This document shows positions 1 through 10,543 of a stretch of DNA of 64,000 nucleotides, piece after piece. Source of the DNA: Pseudaminobacter soli (ex Li et al. 2025) (lineage in GTDB: Bacteria > Pseudomonadota > Alphaproteobacteria > Rhizobiales > Rhizobiaceae); contig NZ_PXYL01000002.1 in NCBI RefSeq assembly GCF_003012705.1, forward strand, positions 310,001 through 374,000. The letters are read 5' to 3'. Each line of letters begins with the position of its first letter. Positions within the stretch are counted from its first letter, which is position 1. The notes beneath the pieces are model-generated. The model saw only the letters and a list, made by a program, of their open reading frames with translations, was not told the origin of the DNA and did no database searches. Both the position numbers and the translations under genes were made by a program.

Positions 1-668
1 CGAGCGTCGCGGGCCAGGTATTCTTGCCCGAGTGCTACCTGAAGGAAGTCTACGCCATGTTGCGCGCCGCCGGCGGCGTCTGCATTGCCGACGAGGTGCA
101 GGTAGGCTTCGGCCGTGTCGGCAGTCACTGGTGGGCCTTCGAGATGCAGGGCGTGGTGCCCGACGTCGTCACCATGGGGAAGCCGATCGGCAACGGCCAT
201 CCGATGGCGGCGGTGGTGACGACGCACGAGGTCGCCGCGTCCTTCAACAACGGTATGGAGTACTTCAACACATTCGGCGGCAACCCGGTCTCCTGCGCGG
301 CGGGACTGGCGGTGCTCGACGTGATCGAGCGCGACGGGCTCAAGCAGAACGCAGCCGAGATCGGCGCCTATCTGATGAAGCGCTTCCGCGAGTTGCAGGC
401 GCGCTACGAGATCATCGGCGATGTGCGCGGGGCGGGCCTGTTCCTCGGCATCGAGCTGGTGACCGACCGCAAGACCAAGGAGCCGGCGACTGCGCTTGCT
501 CGTCGCATCAACGACGGCGCGCGTAAGCGCGGCGTACTGATTGGCACGGAAGGCCCGCACGACAATGTGCTGAAGATGCGCCCGCCGATGATCTTCAGCC
601 GCGCCAATGCCGACCATCTGGTCAGCGTTCTCGATGACAGCTTCAAGGCCGCCTTGGCGGAGGCTTAA
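1..668 (+). CDS. class III aminotransferase, C-terminal part (5' end outside window)
   Basis: PLP-dependent class III (omega) aminotransferase. The reading frame is open from base 3 with no start in view, so the gene begins upstream; about 220 C-terminal residues are present. The D-E-V-Q-V-G-F-G-R segment (PLP-ring aspartate) and the [11 protein letters not shown] segment, whose lysine codon at 180 would form the internal aldimine, are both clear. The family includes ornithine-, GABA- and other omega-amino-acid transaminases and some fused kinase-aminotransferases; the substrate cannot be told from this part. It runs toward the oppositely oriented deacetylase gene, with a stem-loop between them. 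Confidence 0.93.
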   Translation, partial: SVAGQVFLPECYLKEVYAMLRAAGGVCIADEVQVGFGRVGSHWWAFEMQGVVPDVVTMGKPIGNGHPMAAVVTTHEVAASFNNGMEYFNTFGGNPVSCAAGLAVLDVIERDGLKQNAAEIGAYLMKRFRELQARYEIIGDVRGAGLFLGIELVTDRKTKEPATALARRINDGARKRGVLIGTEGPHDNVLKMRPPMIFSRANADHLVSVLDDSFKAALAEA

Positions 669-675
669 AAGTGTA

Positions 676-707
676 GCGCGAGCCGCGCCGGTCGGCGGGG
701 CTCGCGC
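676..707. terminator. stem-loop between convergent genes
   Basis: Perfect 9-bp inverted repeat GCGCGAGCC (676-684) and GGCTCGCGC (699-707) with a 14-nt loop, just after the aminotransferase stop codon. No strong T-run follows, so it is a likely but imperfect terminator that could act in both directions. Confidence 0.55.
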
Positions 708-769
708 GTGATCGGAATTATCCAATGCACCGGGTCGGCGGTGCCGATCCGGTCTGGGCAAAGGCCGGA

Positions 770-1657
770 TTAGGCCTTCAGGCCTTCCGCGGCATAGGCA
801 GCGATGTCCGCATGCGTGGCGAACCAGACATCGTCACGGCCGCGGATGTGGCGGATCAGCTCTTCCAGGATGGTGATGCGCGAGCGGTAGCCGATGACAT
901 GCGGGTGCATGGTCAGGAGGAACAGGCCACCCTCCTCATAGGCGCGGTCGAACTCGCGGCGGAAGATGTCCAACACTGCCGTCGGCGGCGTGTAGGGCCG
1001 GTGGGCGGTGAAGCGGTTCATGTTGAAATAGACCGCGTCGTCGCGGATCCATTCCACCGGCAGCTCGACGATGCCGGTCGGCTCGCCGTCCTCGACGATC
1101 TCATAGGGGTCATCATCGGCCATCAGCGAGGAGTCGTAGAGCAGGCCAAGCTCGCGCTGGATCTTGAGCGTGACTTGCGAGAAATCCCAGGAGGGCGTGC
1201 GCATGCCGACAGGGCGAACGCCGGTGATCTTCTCCAGCGCGTCGGCGGCGCGGAAGTGCAGATCGCGCTCGTTTTCCGGCGGAACCTTGGTGTTCAGCTC
1301 GTGGATCCAGCCATGCAGGCCGATCTCGTGGCCTTCCGCGATTACCCGGCTCTGCTCGTCAGGATAGAGCAGGCCAACCACGGCCGGCACGAAAAAGGTC
1401 GCCTTGATGTCGTTGTCGCTGAGCGTCTTGAGGATGCGCGGAATGCCGACGCGGTTCCCGTACTGGCCCTGCGACATGCGGCCGATGGATTCGCCGCCGT
1501 CACGCAGTTCGTTGGTCTCATGGTCGCTGTCGAAGGAAAGCGCCACCGCGCAGCGCGCTCCGTTCTTCCAGCTCTTCGGCTTCAGCGAGCGGCCGGCGCG
1601 CACCTTGTTCACCTTGCCGCGCCAAACCGTCTCGTCCCACTGCCAGGGTTCCATCAT
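770..1657 (-). CDS. polysaccharide-deacetylase-fold hydrolase (PuuE/cyclic-imidase-like), copy 1
   Basis: 295-residue NodB-fold (CE4-like) metal hydrolase. The metal motif S-F-D-S-D-H-E lies at about residues 41-47 and the second H-G-W-I-H-E motif at 115-120. The R-T-P-S-W-D-F segment is typical of the PuuE/HpPgdA branch, which also contains allantoinase PuuE and bacterial cyclic imide hydrolase of similar length. No signal peptide is visible, so a cytoplasmic small-molecule amidase (cyclic imide or ureide) is more likely than a cell-wall deacetylase; that is inference. It lies 20 nt downstream of the dpp ATPase gene on the same strand, so it is probably the last gene of that operon. A paralogue lies at 13214-14107. 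Confidence 0.85.
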   Translation of the reverse strand: MMEPWQWDETVWRGKVNKVRAGRSLKPKSWKNGARCAVALSFDSDHETNELRDGGESIGRMSQGQYGNRVGIPRILKTLSDNDIKATFFVPAVVGLLYPDEQSRVIAEGHEIGLHGWIHELNTKVPPENERDLHFRAADALEKITGVRPVGMRTPSWDFSQVTLKIQRELGLLYDSSLMADDDPYEIVEDGEPTGIVELPVEWIRDDAVYFNMNRFTAHRPYTPPTAVLDIFRREFDRAYEEGGLFLLTMHPHVIGYRSRITILEELIRHIRGRDDVWFATHADIAAYAAEGLKA

Positions 1658-1677
1658 TTACCTCGTATTTCGATGGT

Positions 1678-3410
<1,733 letters not shown>

Positions 3411-3414
<4 letters not shown>

Positions 3415-4292
3415 TTCTGCAGCCTCGGATTGAGCTGATCGCGGATCTGGTCGCCGACCAGATTGAGCGACACGATGAAGAGAATGAGGGCGATGCCCGA
3501 ATAGATCGAGATCCAGTAGCGGCCCGACAGCAGATACTGAAAGCCGTTGGCGATCAGCATGCCAAGCGACGGTTCCGTGGGCGGCAGGCCGACGCCTAGG
3601 AAGGAGAGCGTCGCTTCCAGCGAGATAGCGCTTGCCACCTGCACCGTTGCAACCACGATCAGCGGCGGTAGCGAGTTGGGCAGGATGTGACGCAGTACCA
3701 CCCGACGCGCCTTCAGCGGCACCGAAAGAGCTGCCTCGACATAGTCCTTCTGTCGTTCAGCGGAAGCTGCGCCATGAGCGGTGCGGGCGAAGTAGGCGTA
3801 TTGGGCGAAGATGAGCGCAAGGATCAGCTGGTAACGGCCCTGGCCGAGGATCGCGGCAATCACGAAGGCCAGCAGGATTGCCGGAAACGACAGCTGCAGG
3901 TCGATGATGCGCATCAAGAGGCTTTCGACGCGCCCGCCGATATAGGCGGCGCTGGTGCCGACCAGCGCGCCAACGGTGAAGGCGACAGCGCCGGAGATCA
4001 CGCCGACCTCAAGCGAGATACGCAGGCCGTAGAGGATCGCCGAGAGCAGGTCGCGCCCCTGCGCATCGGTGCCGAGCAGGTGGACATAGCCGCCCGTGCC
4101 GAGATAGCCCGGAGCGCGCCGCGCATCGCGCAGCGCCAGATGGGCGAGGTCATACGGGTCCTGCGGCGCGAAGAGTGGGGCTGCAATCGCCAGGATGACG
4201 ATCAGCAGCGTCACGACGCCGGCGGCAAGCGCGACGCGGTTGCGCGAGAAATCCCTGAAGAAGTCGCGCATTGGGGTGGAGGCGTTCGTCAT
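3411..4292 (-). CDS. dipeptide-type ABC transporter permease (DppC family)
   Basis: 293 residues from ATG at 4292. The start was chosen because it overlaps the dppB-like stop as ATGA and gives the usual DppC N-terminus, with a first membrane helix near residues 17-40 followed by a periplasmic stretch. The cytoplasmic EAA loop (E-A-A-L-S-V-P through H-I-L-P-N-S) that docks on the ATPase is present, then the conserved T-L-S-F-L-G-V-G-L-P-P segment. It forms the membrane channel with the DppB-like partner. The substrate is unproven; neighbouring amide hydrolases suggest a peptide or a cyclic amide. Confidence 0.95.
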
Positions 4293-5260
4293 GCCCGTCC
4301 CTTTCTCAAACGCGGATCGAGCAGCACATAGACGAGGTCCACGACCAGGTTGATGACGATGAACAGCAGTGCGACCAGCATAAGGTAAGCGACCATTACG
4401 GGGCGGTCGAGCGAGGTGATGCTGTCGATGATCAGCTTGCCGAGGCCCGGCCAGGAGAAGATCGTTTCCGTCACCACGGCAAAGGCCAGCGTCGAGCCGA
4501 ACTCGAGGCCGAAGACGGTGACCAGCGGAATCGAAATCAGCTTCAGCACGTGGCGGCGCAGGATGGTGCCTTCGCTGATGCCGGCGGCGCGGGCGAACTT
4601 GACCGTGTCGCTCACCATAACTTCGCGAGTTCCGGCTCGTGCCAGGCGGATCATCATCGACAGCTTGAACAGCGCCAGGTTGATGCCCGGCAGCAGAAGA
4701 TGCTTCAAGCCGTCGCCGGTCAGGAAGCTCCATTCGATGCCGAAGAGCGTGGCGGTGTGGCCGCGCCCGCCGGCCGGCATGCAGCCGCACTGCACGGCAA
4801 AAAGCATGATGAGCATCAGGCCGAACCAGAAGGTCGGCACGGAAAAGCCAAGGATCGATGCAGTCATGATGACACGCGAGGCAAGGCTCTGCGGCCGGTA
4901 GCCGGCATAGACGCCGAGCGGAATGCCGACGGCCGAGGCCAGAATGACGGCGAACAGCGTCAGCTCCAGCGTGGCCGGGAGGCGCGACAGGATCAACGTG
5001 CCGACCGGCATGCCATAGACGAAGGACATGCCGAAATCGCCGTGAATGAGACGGTTGGCGAACTGGAGATATTGCTCCCACAGCGGCAGGTCGAGCCCGT
5101 AGCGGGCGATCACCTGCGCGCGGATCTCCTGCGTCGCGTCAGGCGATATCATAACGTCGATAGGGTTGCCGACGGCATAGACCCCGCAGAAAACCAAGGC
5201 GGACATGGCGATGACCACCAGCCCGGCCTGGAAGAAGCGTTGAAAGATGAAAGAAACCAT
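4289..5260 (-). CDS. dipeptide-type ABC transporter permease (DppB family)
   Basis: 323 residues, the usual DppB length, with an N-terminal membrane helix, a periplasmic domain containing G-D-F-G-M-S, and five further helices. The EAA loop R-A-A-G-I-S-E to R-R-H-V-L-K is clear. It is the first transporter gene of a leftward operon dppB-dppC-dppDF, with 4-nt overlaps at both junctions and the CE4-like hydrolase behind. The creatininase-family gene starts the same transcription unit 54 nt upstream. Its likely binding protein is encoded divergently at 6807-8399. Confidence 0.95.
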   Translation of the reverse strand: MVSFIFQRFFQAGLVVIAMSALVFCGVYAVGNPIDVMISPDATQEIRAQVIARYGLDLPLWEQYLQFANRLIHGDFGMSFVYGMPVGTLILSRLPATLELTLFAVILASAVGIPLGVYAGYRPQSLASRVIMTASILGFSVPTFWFGLMLIMLFAVQCGCMPAGGRGHTATLFGIEWSFLTGDGLKHLLLPGINLALFKLSMMIRLARAGTREVMVSDTVKFARAAGISEGTILRRHVLKLISIPLVTVFGLEFGSTLAFAVVTETIFSWPGLGKLIIDSITSLDRPVMVAYLMLVALLFIVINLVVDLVYVLLDPRLRKGRA

Positions 5261-5314
5261 CGCTCCCCTGTCGCGTCCGTTTTGGACGTCTTCTTGCCCT
5301 AGGTTGTTACCGGG

Positions 5315-6016
5315 TCAGTCCCAATCGGCTTCCAGAAGCGCGCGGGTTTCCGCGACCGCCACGTCCCAGATGGCCTGCATGTCTGCGTCGGGGCGCTGGA
5401 AAAGGCCGTGATAATTGCCTTCGCCCAGCATCTCACGCTTAGTGGCGGCGTCGACGCGCGCCAGCCGGGCAAAGTCGATGCGCGGCTTGCTTTCGGCCGG
5501 CTGTGCAACGTCGGCGAGACGCGTCCACGGGAAATTCTCCATCCATGACGCGTGCGAGGCGGCCGGGTCGGTGTCCATCACCTTCTTCCAGGTCAGGGGC
5601 GCGCGCCACCAGTCGTGCATCTTCACCCGGGCGTCGGGATGCTCGTTCAGCCATTCCGAGATGACCGCCGTCGCCGGCGTGTTGCCGCCATGTCCGTTGA
5701 CCACGAGAATGCGGCGGAAGCCCGACCTGTACATGCTGTCCAGAAGGTCGCCGATCACGCCGATATAAGTCGAGAGCTTTAGCGTCATCGTTCCCGGATA
5801 GGCGGCGAAAGACGAAGCCAATCCGTAGGGCATGACCGGGAACACCGGAATGCCGAGAGGCGCTGCCGCATCGATGGAGATCTTCTGAGCCAGGATCATG
5901 TCGGTGCAGAGGCTGAGATAGGCGTGCTGCTCGACGCTGCCGATCGGCAGGATGCAGCGGTCGTCCTTAGCGGCGCGCTCTTCCACCTGAATCCAGTTCA
6001 TCTCAGCTATGTCCAT
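5315..6016 (-). CDS. creatininase-family amidohydrolase, copy 1
   Basis: 233-residue member of the creatininase superfamily (creatinine amidohydrolase, MftE, formamide hydrolases), which are metal enzymes opening small cyclic or linear amides. The N-G-H-G-G-N motif is intact near residue 115. The first metal motif is unusual: E29-Q-H31 is kept but the usual H-G-P-H-L-P continues as H-A-Y-L-S-L before C-T-D39, so one typical ligand histidine is missing. It is the first gene of the leftward dpp operon, suggesting it acts on the imported compound. The specific substrate is unknown. Confidence 0.88.
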   Translation of the reverse strand: MDIAEMNWIQVEERAAKDDRCILPIGSVEQHAYLSLCTDMILAQKISIDAAAPLGIPVFPVMPYGLASSFAAYPGTMTLKLSTYIGVIGDLLDSMYRSGFRRILVVNGHGGNTPATAVISEWLNEHPDARVKMHDWWRAPLTWKKVMDTDPAASHASWMENFPWTRLADVAQPAESKPRIDFARLARVDAATKREMLGEGNYHGLFQRPDADMQAIWDVAVAETRALLEADWD

Positions 6017-6204
6017 TGGGCTCTCACTTCCAGGCTATGCGAAATCAGTTTCGCGCGGGCGCTTACGCTGGGGCAGAAGCGCGATCGGCACCACGTCGAA
6101 ATAGTCCAATATTGTTCTATTAGGAACAAAAAAAAGAAATTGACAGCGGTTTTGCGCTAAGTCAAGTTCCATCCGGAACAAACAACGGGTGGGGAGAAGT
6201 GACC
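6017..6204. promoter_or_regulatory. divergent control region with twin 14-bp MarR-type operators
   Basis: This 188-bp AT-rich gap separates the leftward creatininase/dpp operon from the rightward marR-binding protein operon. It holds two matching inverted repeats, GTTCTATTAGGAAC (6114-6127) and GTTCCATCCGGAAC (6166-6179), both with the form GTTCY-N4-GGAAC and 52 bp apart, about five helical turns. A -35-like TTGACA sits at 6140-6145 between them, and the second repeat covers the expected -10 area of the rightward promoter. GGGGAG at 6191-6196 lies well placed before ATG 6205. Confidence 0.65.
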
Positions 6205-6810
6205 ATGGCGTCGCAGGACACCGGGTTGACGACTCTTGATGATCTGCTGATGGAAGCAGGACGACGAGACGTGCCCGAAGGGGCCGTGGACGAACTCGTC
6301 GCAGTCAAGCTCTGGCAGAATCCGTGCTGGTTTTCGTTCCGGATCAATTTCCTGGCGCTGCAGTTCAATGTGCCGATCTACCGCTGGATCGAAGTGGAAT
6401 TCGGCCTGCAACGCGTCGAGTTCGTGGTGCTTTACTCGCTAAGTCTCAAGAACGGCGTCACCGCGAGCGCCATCTGCAATTCGTCCGGCTTCCCGCGAAA
6501 CACGATCAGCCGCGCCATTCAGAAGCTGATCGACAAGAACATCATCCGTCGCGAGGTTGATCCCGGCGATCTCAGGAGCTTTGTCCTCTACCTGACGGAT
6601 GAAGGAAGACGGATCGTCGACGAGGCCATGCAGCCCATGCGCGAGCGCGAGCAGCTGATGCTGTCCTCGCTCAGCCCGGCCGAGCAGCTGATGCTCTCCG
6701 AGCTGCTGGCAAAGGTCGTCGCCGATTCGAGCAAGTGGCCAGAGACCTGGCCGTCAAACAAAAAGTCCAGCCAACAAACAGACACTCCAGAGGAGATGGA
6801 AGAAGTATGA
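6205..6810 (+). CDS. MarR-family transcriptional regulator of the dpp/creatininase locus
   Basis: 201 residues with a MarR winged-helix domain. The recognition region N-S-S-G-F-P-R-N-T-I-S-R-A-I-Q-K-L is followed by the wing V-D-P-G-D-L-R-S-F and the T-D-E-G-R-R dimer helix. ATG 6205 is preferred over GTG 6199 because the GGGGAG ribosome site is 8 nt from the ATG and only 2 nt from the GTG. The gene overlaps the following binding-protein gene by 4 nt (ATGA). It probably binds the twin GTTCY-N4-GGAAC sites just upstream and responds to the transported compound; regulation of the divergent operon is inference. Confidence 0.92.
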   Translation: MASQDTGLTTLDDLLMEAGRRDVPEGAVDELVAVKLWQNPCWFSFRINFLALQFNVPIYRWIEVEFGLQRVEFVVLYSLSLKNGVTASAICNSSGFPRNTISRAIQKLIDKNIIRREVDPGDLRSFVLYLTDEGRRIVDEAMQPMREREQLMLSSLSPAEQLMLSELLAKVVADSSKWPETWPSNKKSSQQTDTPEEMEEV

Positions 6811-8399
6811 ATCTGTTGCGCGCAACCACCGGGCTCGCGCTTGCCCTGAGCCTTTATGCCGGCGTTTCCAGCGTCGCGCTTGCTGCCGACCTGACCATCG
6901 GCGTGCGCTCGGGACCGGCCTCGATCGATCCGGATTTCACGGCCACCGGCACCCATGCCGAAGCGATGAAGCACATCTTCGACACGCTCATCAAATCCGG
7001 CAACGATCTGCAGCTGGAGCCGGGCCTGGCTGAAAGCTGGCAGGCACTGGACGACACGACCTGGGAGTTCAAGCTGCGCAAGGGCGTGAAGTTCCACGAC
7101 GGCTCGGACTTCACCGCCGAGGACGTCAAGTTCTCCATCGAGCGCATCCCGCACGTCACGGGCGCCAACCCGACCACCGTCTACGTCCGCCGCGTCAAGG
7201 ATATCGAGATCGTCGATCCCTACACCGTTCGCGTCAAGACGGACGGCCCGGCGCCGACGCTGCCCAACGACTTCATCCGTCTCTTCATCGTCTCGCATGT
7301 CGCGGCCAAGGACTTCTCCGACACGCCCGAACACGCGACCGAAGGCTTCAACTCGGGCAAGGCCGCGATCGGCACCGGCCCCTACAAGTTCGTTTCCTGG
7401 ACGCCGAAGGAAGAGCTGGTTCTCGAGCGCTTCGACGACTACTGGGGCGGCAAGGAGCCGTGGGACAAGGTGATCCGCAAGGAACTGCCGAACGATGCTG
7501 CTCGCGTTGCGCAGCTCAAGGCCGGCCAGGTGGACATCGTCGCCCGCATCCCCGCGTCCGACATCGCGACCCTGGAGAACGATTCCTCGCTGAGGATCAT
7601 CAAGACCGACAGCGTCTACGAATTCCTGGTCTATTTCGACTTCCGCGAACAGGCCCCGCAGATCACGGCCAATGACGGCTCGCCGCTGGCGAAGAACCCG
7701 TTCCTCGACCCGCGCGTGCGTGAGGCCTTCGATCTCGCCATCGATCGCGATACGATCACCGAAGTGGCGATGGAAGGCATGGGCAAGGCCCAGTCGCAGA
7801 TCATCACGCCGAACATTTTCGGCTACAATCCGGCGATCCAGCTCGCCCAGCCCGACGTCGAGAAGGCCAAGCAGTTGCTGGCCGACGCCGGCTACCCGGA
7901 CGGCTTCAAGGTGGTGTTCAACTTCACCAACGATCGTCTGCCGAGCGACAAGGAAGTCGGCACCACGATCGCGCAGATGCTGGCTGCGATCAATGTGACC
8001 GTCGAAGCCAACGCCCAGCCGGGCGCGGTCTACTTCCCGGCCAACACGCGCGGCGACTACAGCTTCGGCATGTCCGGCTGGGGCACGCTGACGGGCGAGG
8101 CGAACTATGCCTTGGCTGCACTGCTGCACACCAACGACCCCGAGACCAAGCTCGGCGGCTTCAACGTCCATCACTATTCCAACCCGGAGATGGACAAGCT
8201 GATCGAAGGCGCGGCCGCAGAGATGGACACGCCGAAGCGCGAGATGCTGCTGCAGGATGCCAACGCCCTTGTCGCCAAGGAGCGTCCGATCCTGCCGATC
8301 GCGTCCACGGTTTCGGCCTGGGGCATGAAGAAGGAACTGACCATCACGCCGCGTTCCGACGAGGACACGCTGGCGATGAACATCCGCCCGGCGAACTAA
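6807..8399 (+). CDS. ABC transporter substrate-binding protein, family 5 (dipeptide/oligopeptide type)
   Basis: 530 residues from ATG 6807, which overlaps the MarR stop as ATGA and starts a clean signal peptide (MNLLRAT... to S-V-A-L-A-A, about 24 residues). The mature part has the SBP_bac_5 pattern: L-E-P-G-L-A-E-S-W near the N-terminus, then K-L-R-K-G-V-K-F-H-D-G and G-T-G-P-Y-K-F. It delivers its ligand to the DppB/DppC permeases encoded divergently at 3411-5260. A GC-rich stem-loop follows, then the isoaspartyl peptidase gene, which fits a peptide-like ligand. Confidence 0.94.
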   Translation: MNLLRATTGLALALSLYAGVSSVALAADLTIGVRSGPASIDPDFTATGTHAEAMKHIFDTLIKSGNDLQLEPGLAESWQALDDTTWEFKLRKGVKFHDGSDFTAEDVKFSIERIPHVTGANPTTVYVRRVKDIEIVDPYTVRVKTDGPAPTLPNDFIRLFIVSHVAAKDFSDTPEHATEGFNSGKAAIGTGPYKFVSWTPKEELVLERFDDYWGGKEPWDKVIRKELPNDAARVAQLKAGQVDIVARIPASDIATLENDSSLRIIKTDSVYEFLVYFDFREQAPQITANDGSPLAKNPFLDPRVREAFDLAIDRDTITEVAMEGMGKAQSQIITPNIFGYNPAIQLAQPDVEKAKQLLADAGYPDGFKVVFNFTNDRLPSDKEVGTTIAQMLAAINVTVEANAQPGAVYFPANTRGDYSFGMSGWGTLTGEANYALAALLHTNDPETKLGGFNVHHYSNPEMDKLIEGAAAEMDTPKREMLLQDANALVAKERPILPIASTVSAWGMKKELTITPRSDEDTLAMNIRPAN

Positions 8400-8418
8400 C
8401 CCGGCGAAATGAGACCTT

Positions 8419-8442
8419 GCGGCCGCCTTCCGGGGCGGCCGC
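8419..8442 (+). terminator. GC-rich stem-loop between binding protein and isoaspartyl peptidase
   Basis: Perfect 9-bp stem GCGGCCGCC (8419-8427) and GGCGGCCGC (8434-8442) with a 6-nt loop, followed by TCCACTTTT. It may partly terminate transcription or protect the abundant binding-protein mRNA. The next gene starts 22 nt later, so read-through is likely. Confidence 0.6.
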
Positions 8443-8464
8443 TCCACTTTTGAGGAATATCCAA

Positions 8465-9409
8465 ATGGGACCTGTTGCACTGGCGATTCATGGCGGCTGC
8501 GGCGTCATGGCCAAGCTCGATCTGAGCGAAGAAGAGTGGGCCGCCGCGCGCGTCGATCTGCGCCGCTCGCTTGAGGCCGGCTGGGCGATCCTTTCCGCAG
8601 GCGGCAGCGCGCTCGATGCCGTCCAGGTGGCGGTGATCGTCATGGAGGATTCGCCGCACTTCAACGCCGGCTATGGCGCAGCCCTCAACGCGGCCGGCTA
8701 TCATGAGCTCGATGCCTCGATCATGGACGGTCAAACGCAGACCGGCGGTGCGGTTGCCGGGTCCAGGCATATCCGCAACCCGATCCGTGCGGCGCGTCTG
8801 GTCATGGAGCGCGGCGAGGCGGTGCTTCTGGCAGGCCATGCCGCGGACGACTATGCGAAGGCAGGCGGCCTCGAGGTCGTGCCGAACAGCCATTTCACCA
8901 CCGAGCGCCGGGTGAAGGCGCTAGCCGCGATGAAGGAACACGAAAAGCAGGGCACGGCGGCTAAGGCCAGCGAGTCCGAAAAGCACGGCACGGTGGGCGC
9001 AGTCGCGCTCGATGCAGCCGGGCACCTTGCGGCCGCTACCTCGACGGGCGGCTACAACAACAAGCCCGAAGGTCGCGTCGGCGATTCACCGATCATCGGC
9101 GCCGGCACCTATGCACGCGACGGTGTTTGCGCCGTCTCGGGCACCGGCAAGGGCGAGTTCTTCATCCTGCACGCGGTGGGCCATGAAGTGGCTTCGCGCG
9201 TTGCCTATCTCGGCGAGAGCCTTGAGCAGGCGTCGTCGAAGATCATCATCGATGAGTTCCAGCCGCGCAGCATCGGCGCCGGGTTGGTGGCCGTCGACGC
9301 CAAGGGCAACATCGCGGCGCCCTACAACACCGATGGAATGTTCCGCGGCTGGGTGACGCCCGAAGGCAAGTTCTTCGTGGGAACCCACGACCAGGTTTTT
9401 GCCCTGTAA
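8465..9409 (+). CDS. isoaspartyl peptidase / plant-type L-asparaginase (Ntn hydrolase)
   Basis: 314 residues, the normal length for this self-cleaving N-terminal-nucleophile family. It cleaves isoaspartyl dipeptides and L-asparagine. The cleavage site H-G-T-V-G-A-V-A places the nucleophilic threonine at residue 176, which would yield alpha and beta subunits. The substrate loop around G-G-Y-N-N-K and R-V-G-D-S-P-I-I-G-A-G is intact, as is the N-terminal I-H-G-G-C-G. ATG 8465 starts the canonical N-terminus (M-G-P-V-A-L-A-I-H-G-G). The position after a peptide binding protein suggests it hydrolyses imported isoaspartyl or amide-containing peptides. Confidence 0.94.
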   Translation: MGPVALAIHGGCGVMAKLDLSEEEWAAARVDLRRSLEAGWAILSAGGSALDAVQVAVIVMEDSPHFNAGYGAALNAAGYHELDASIMDGQTQTGGAVAGSRHIRNPIRAARLVMERGEAVLLAGHAADDYAKAGGLEVVPNSHFTTERRVKALAAMKEHEKQGTAAKASESEKHGTVGAVALDAAGHLAAATSTGGYNNKPEGRVGDSPIIGAGTYARDGVCAVSGTGKGEFFILHAVGHEVASRVAYLGESLEQASSKIIIDEFQPRSIGAGLVAVDAKGNIAAPYNTDGMFRGWVTPEGKFFVGTHDQVFAL

Positions 9410-9441
9410 CTGGGCCTTCACTGCGGTAAAGCTAGGGCCCC

Positions 9442-9477
9442 GCGACGGCGCATCTGGCGATGCGCCGTCGCCTTTTA
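9442..9477 (+). terminator. Rho-independent terminator
   Basis: A 12-bp perfect stem, GCGACGGCGCAT (9442-9453) and ATGCGCCGTCGC (9460-9471), with a 6-nt loop followed by CTTTTATTAT. This is a textbook terminator for the peptidase operon; it sits 4 nt from the stop codon of the oppositely oriented cyclodeaminase gene. Confidence 0.88.
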
Positions 9478-9480
9478 TTA

Positions 9481-10542
9481 TCAGGCGACCTCGGCCTGCT
9501 TGGCGGCGTGCCGCAGCAACATACCGAACAGATCGCGCGGCTCGTCGGGATCGGCCAGCAGGTCGAGCTTCTCGTAAAGGCCGGTCGACTGCAGTCGATC
9601 GCGCACATAGCGCAGCGCCGAAAAGTCCTCGATGGCAAAGCCGACCGAGTCGAACAGCGTGATCTGGCGAGGATCGCGCCGACCCTGCGTTTCTCCGGTC
9701 ATCACCTGCCAAAGCTCGATCACCGGATGGTCTGGGTCGAGTTGCTGGATCTCGCCCTCGATGCGGGTCTGCGGCGGATACTCCACGAAAATGTCGGAGC
9801 GCAACAGGATGTCGCGGTGCAACTCTGTCTTGCCCGGGCAGTCGCCGCCCACGGCATTGATGTGCACGCCGTTGCCGACCATGTTGTCGGTGAGGATCGT
9901 GGCATACTGCTTATCGGCGGTGACGGTGGTGATGATCTGCGCACCCTCGACCGCCTCCTGGGCCGAATGGCAGATGGTGATATCAAAACCCTTGCCGGCG
10001 AGGTTGCTGGCGGCTTTGCGGCTCGCCGAGGCATCGATGTCGAACAGGCGTAGCTTGTCGACGCCGAGCACGGCCTTGAAGGCCAACGCCTGGAACTCGG
10101 ACTGCGCACCATTGCCAATGATGGCCATCGTGTCGGCGTTCTTGGGTGCGAGGTATTTGGCCGCGACGGCAGAGGTTGCCGCCGTGCGCAGCGCCGTCAG
10201 AATGGTCATCTCCGTCAGCAGCATCGGATAGCCGTTGCCGACGTCTGCGAGCACGCCGAAGGCGGTGACGGTCTGGCGGCCGTCGCGCGTGTTGCTCGGG
10301 TGACCGTTGACATATTTGAAGCCGTAGAGCTGGCCGTCGCTGGTCGGCATCAGTTCGATGACGCCTTCCCTCGAGTGCGAGGCGACGCGCGGCGTCTTGT
10401 CGAAGACCGGCCACCGCTTGAAGTCCTCCTCGATATAGCCGGCAAGCTCGACGAGGAAGCGTTCGACGCCAACACGCAGCACCAGCGTCATCATGTTGTC
10501 GACGCTGACGAATGGAACGATGTTGAGGGCGGGATTGGTCAT
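9481..10542 (-). CDS. ocd: ornithine cyclodeaminase
   Basis: 353-residue NAD-dependent enzyme of the OCD/mu-crystallin family that converts L-ornithine to L-proline and ammonia. The Rossmann motif I-G-N-G-A-Q-S-E is at residues 142-149. The substrate-binding K76 in Y-G-F-K-Y-V-N and R119 in A-L-R-T-A-A-T-S are in place, with the catalytic aspartate in G-G-D-C-P-G-K-T-E-L. The long form with a C-terminal extension is typical of bacterial ornithine-specific members. It starts 1 nt after the arginase stop, so the two are one operon: arginine to ornithine to proline. Confidence 0.93.
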   Translation of the reverse strand: MTNPALNIVPFVSVDNMMTLVLRVGVERFLVELAGYIEEDFKRWPVFDKTPRVASHSREGVIELMPTSDGQLYGFKYVNGHPSNTRDGRQTVTAFGVLADVGNGYPMLLTEMTILTALRTAATSAVAAKYLAPKNADTMAIIGNGAQSEFQALAFKAVLGVDKLRLFDIDASASRKAASNLAGKGFDITICHSAQEAVEGAQIITTVTADKQYATILTDNMVGNGVHINAVGGDCPGKTELHRDILLRSDIFVEYPPQTRIEGEIQQLDPDHPVIELWQVMTGETQGRRDPRQITLFDSVGFAIEDFSALRYVRDRLQSTGLYEKLDLLADPDEPRDLFGMLLRHAAKQAEVA

Positions 10543-10543
10543 G

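Noticed and set aside
4271-5302. Plus-strand frame of about 343 codons opposite dppB/dppC
   Set aside because: Composition rich in His/Asp/Gln/Arg as expected for antisense of membrane-protein codons; no family match.
6588-8480. Long open frame of about 630 codons on the minus strand
   Set aside because: Entirely antisense to the MarR and binding-protein genes, with arginine/glutamine/valine-rich composition typical of GC-rich shadow frames and no recognisable domain.
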